Origin: an uncultured Lachnospiraceae bacterium
GTDB taxonomy: Bacteria; Bacillota; Clostridia; Lachnospirales; Lachnospiraceae
Assembly (NCBI GenBank): GCA_902799015.1
Contig: CADBZI010000011.1
Coordinates: forward strand, 1-64,000
Reading direction: 5' to 3'
DNA: 64,000 nucleotides
Every line of letters starts with the position of its first letter. Positions within the stretch are counted from its first letter, which is position 1. The translations under genes and the position numbers were made by a program. Below are positions 62,499 through 64,000 of the stretch, in pieces. The notes beneath the pieces were generated by a model, which was not told the DNA's origin, made no database searches, and saw nothing but the letters and a program-made list of their open reading frames with translations.

Positions 62499-64000
62499 TT
62501 ACCCCCTGGTCCGTCTCCCCAGCAGGGTGACCTTTTCCAGCTCTTTCGAGGAGGACCGGTAGATCTCTTTGAAGGCCTGATAGTATTCTTCATAGATTTT
62601 GTGGTTTTCCGAAATCGGCTCCACGATCAGGTCTTTGTAATGAACCGCTCTCTCACACCCTTCTTCCACGGATTGATAGATTCCGGCACCGGCACCCGCG
62701 GCAATGGCCGCTCCGAGGCCGGCCTGTTCGGAGGTATCGGACACGCGCATCGGTGTATTGAAGACATCTGCCTGAATCTGGAGCCAGGTCCTGGATCTTG
62801 CGCCGCCTCCGGACGCAATGATCTCCTTCGCGTAAAGGCCCATCGACTCACACAGGAGCCTGCATTCATTCAACGCATAGGTGACGCCTTCCATGACCGC
62901 ACGTGTCAGTTCTTTCCTGCCGGTATTCAGATTGACTCCGAACAGCACACCGCTCAGATCCGGGTTCAGATGGGGCGTTCTCTCGCCATTCATGTAGGGA
63001 AGGAACACAACACCGCCGCTTCCCGGCCTGACACTGCTGACCATGCGCTCCACCTCATCATAATCTGCCTTTTCAAACAGACTGTTGAACCATTTCAGTG
63101 TCACGCCTGCGTTCATGATCGCTCCCATCACCAGCCACTGGTCTTTTTTGTAGGAGGAAAATGTATTCGTCTTCAGATCCGGGTCCAGAACAGGCGCGTC
63201 CGAGCGGTAAGACAGCTGTCCGGCCGTACCGATATTGGAGGACGCGACTCCGGGCGTCACAATGCCGTTTCCGATTCCCTGCATGACCTGGTCACCGCCG
63301 CCGGCAACGACGATCGTTGACTCCGAAAGCCCGGTCTGCTCTGCGGCACTCCTGCTCACATGGCCAACCGCGTCCGCTGTTTCATACAGCTTCGGGAAAA
63401 GGGACATCGGTACCTGAACCTGATCCAGAATCTCCTGAGACCAGCAATTATTCCGGATATCATACGCAAGTGTCGCGGAAGCATCCGAAATGTCGGATGA
63501 GACATCGCCTGTCAGCCTCAATTTCAGATAATCCTTCGGCAGACAGACCTTGCCGGCCCTTTCGTAGACCTTGGCTTCATTCTCCCGGATCCACAGAAGC
63601 GATGGCAGAAGAAACCCGGTGTAAACCGCATTCATCATATGCTTTTTGACGCCATCCGTGCCGAACAGCTCTTTCAGCATCGCCACCTGCGCGGAGCTTC
63701 TCGCATCATTGTGGAGAATGGCCGGCCGGATGACCTGGTTGTCCCGGTCCAGAAGGACAGCGCCATGCATCTGTCCGGAGAAGCTCAGTGCTTTCACCTC
63801 ATCCGCCTTCACCTTCGTGAGGCACTGCCGGATCGTGCGGACACAGGCGCCCCACCAGACCTCCGGATCCTGCTCCGAATAGCCTCCTTTGGGGCTGTCA
63901 AACTGATATGCTTCCGATGCCTCGGCTGCAACCGTACCGTTTTCGTCCACCACCAAGGTCTTGAGGCTTGATGTCCCCAGGTCAATCCCCATCAAATAAG
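62499..64000 (-). CDS. xylB: Xylulokinase, cut by the window edge at its N-terminus
   Basis: At least 500 codons of a FGGY-family kinase that phosphorylates D-xylulose. Motifs: MGIDLGTSSLKTLVVDENG, FSGQMHGAVLLD, ILHNDARS, VAGGGDQVMQGIGNG (ATP-binding), GGVVFLPYMNGERTPH and IIASGGGARSRTWLQIQADV. The frame stays open to base 64000 and reads ...YLMGIDLGTS, the usual interior of the first ten residues, so the true start is one to a few codons outside; TTG 63995 and ATG 63992 are in-frame alternatives but less likely. It ends with a tandem repeat and terminator. Confidence 0.93.
   Translation of the reverse strand, partial: YLMGIDLGTSSLKTLVVDENGTVAAEASEAYQFDSPKGGYSEQDPEVWWGACVRTIRQCLTKVKADEVKALSFSGQMHGAVLLDRDNQVIRPAILHNDARSSAQVAMLKELFGTDGVKKHMMNAVYTGFLLPSLLWIRENEAKVYERAGKVCLPKDYLKLRLTGDVSSDISDASATLAYDIRNNCWSQEILDQVQVPMSLFPKLYETADAVGHVSRSAAEQTGLSESTIVVAGGGDQVMQGIGNGIVTPGVASSNIGTAGQLSYRSDAPVLDPDLKTNTFSSYKKDQWLVMGAIMNAGVTLKWFNSLFEKADYDEVERMVSSVRPGSGGVVFLPYMNGERTPHLNPDLSGVLFGVNLNTGRKELTRAVMEGVTYALNECRLLCESMGLYAKEIIASGGGARSRTWLQIQADVFNTPMRVSDTSEQAGLGAAIAAGAGAGIYQSVEEGCERAVHYKDLIVEPISENHKIYEEYYQAFKEIYRSSSKELEKVTLLGRRTRG

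Overview
The window looks like a chromosomal segment of a fairly GC-rich Clostridia member, most likely Lachnospiraceae. The grounds are strong GGAGG-type ribosome binding sites on most genes, Firmicutes gene order (dgt-dnaG-trmK; FAD oxidoreductase-cmk-ispH-rpsA; smpB-ssrA), a FeoA-FeoB fusion with a small FeoB-associated protein, and a standalone Mbh-type antiporter module. Almost every gene lies on the minus strand. The clear exceptions are a LysR regulator (2997-3911) and a YprB-like exonuclease (47036-48283). Both window edges cut genes: metI at the left and a xylulokinase at the right. I saw no rRNA, tRNA, IS transposase, prophage or CRISPR array.

Layout in coordinate order. 1-1110: methionine ABC importer metNI. 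1174-3911: a secreted Ig-like repeat protein divergent from the LysR regulator. 3920-9009: trpS, a DUF5662 protein, a GlgX-like protein that seems to have lost its active site, and an LD-carboxypeptidase. 9006-9587: an ECF S component. 9598-19129: a ten-gene Mrp/Mbh-type cation/proton antiporter operon with four ND5-type subunits. 19182-22247: a class C beta-lactamase-fold hydrolase and a GH4 glycosidase. 22323-27205: late cobalamin (nucleotide loop) assembly genes, with a second, short CobU-like protein. 27205-31294: two exported enzymes, a two-domain esterase and an S41 protease. 31352-35307: a PfkB kinase and an iron-uptake set (FeoAB, FeoB-associated protein, HMA protein). 35396-39162: trmK, dnaG and dgt, without the rpoD gene usually found between dnaG and trmK. 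39218-45904: amylosucrase-like GH13, NAD(P)HX repair enzyme, enolase and an NSS transporter. 45935-46817: a sugar nucleotidyltransferase broken by a frameshift and internal loss. 48132-54814: rpsA, ispH, cmk, an HI0933-type oxidoreductase and a two-component system. 55144-57460: tmRNA, smpB and an HtrA protease. 57894-62283: gpmI, homoserine dehydrogenase and a MATE exporter. 62499 onward: xylB.

The most unusual items are: a 195-bp structured element with perfect 14-bp terminal inverted repeats and a perfect 8-bp flanking duplication (57652-57862); the hydrogenase-free Mbh-like module with four antiporter subunits and an MbhE-MrpB fusion; the GlgX-like pseudoenzyme; paired TGTGAAAAAA boxes upstream of htrA that resemble CssR-type octamers; an intercistronic hairpin that would hide the mnhE ribosome binding site; and several families of short intergenic hairpin repeats.

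Functionally the segment joins central glycolysis (eno, gpmI), protein synthesis and rescue (rpsA, trpS, tmRNA-SmpB), envelope stress (HtrA and perhaps the adjacent two-component system), ion homeostasis (antiporter, MATE, NSS), metal and B12 handling (Feo, Cob) and carbohydrate use (GH4, GH13, xylB, PfkB). Start codons were chosen by ribosome binding site and family length. Functions come from reading motifs by eye; no database search was possible.
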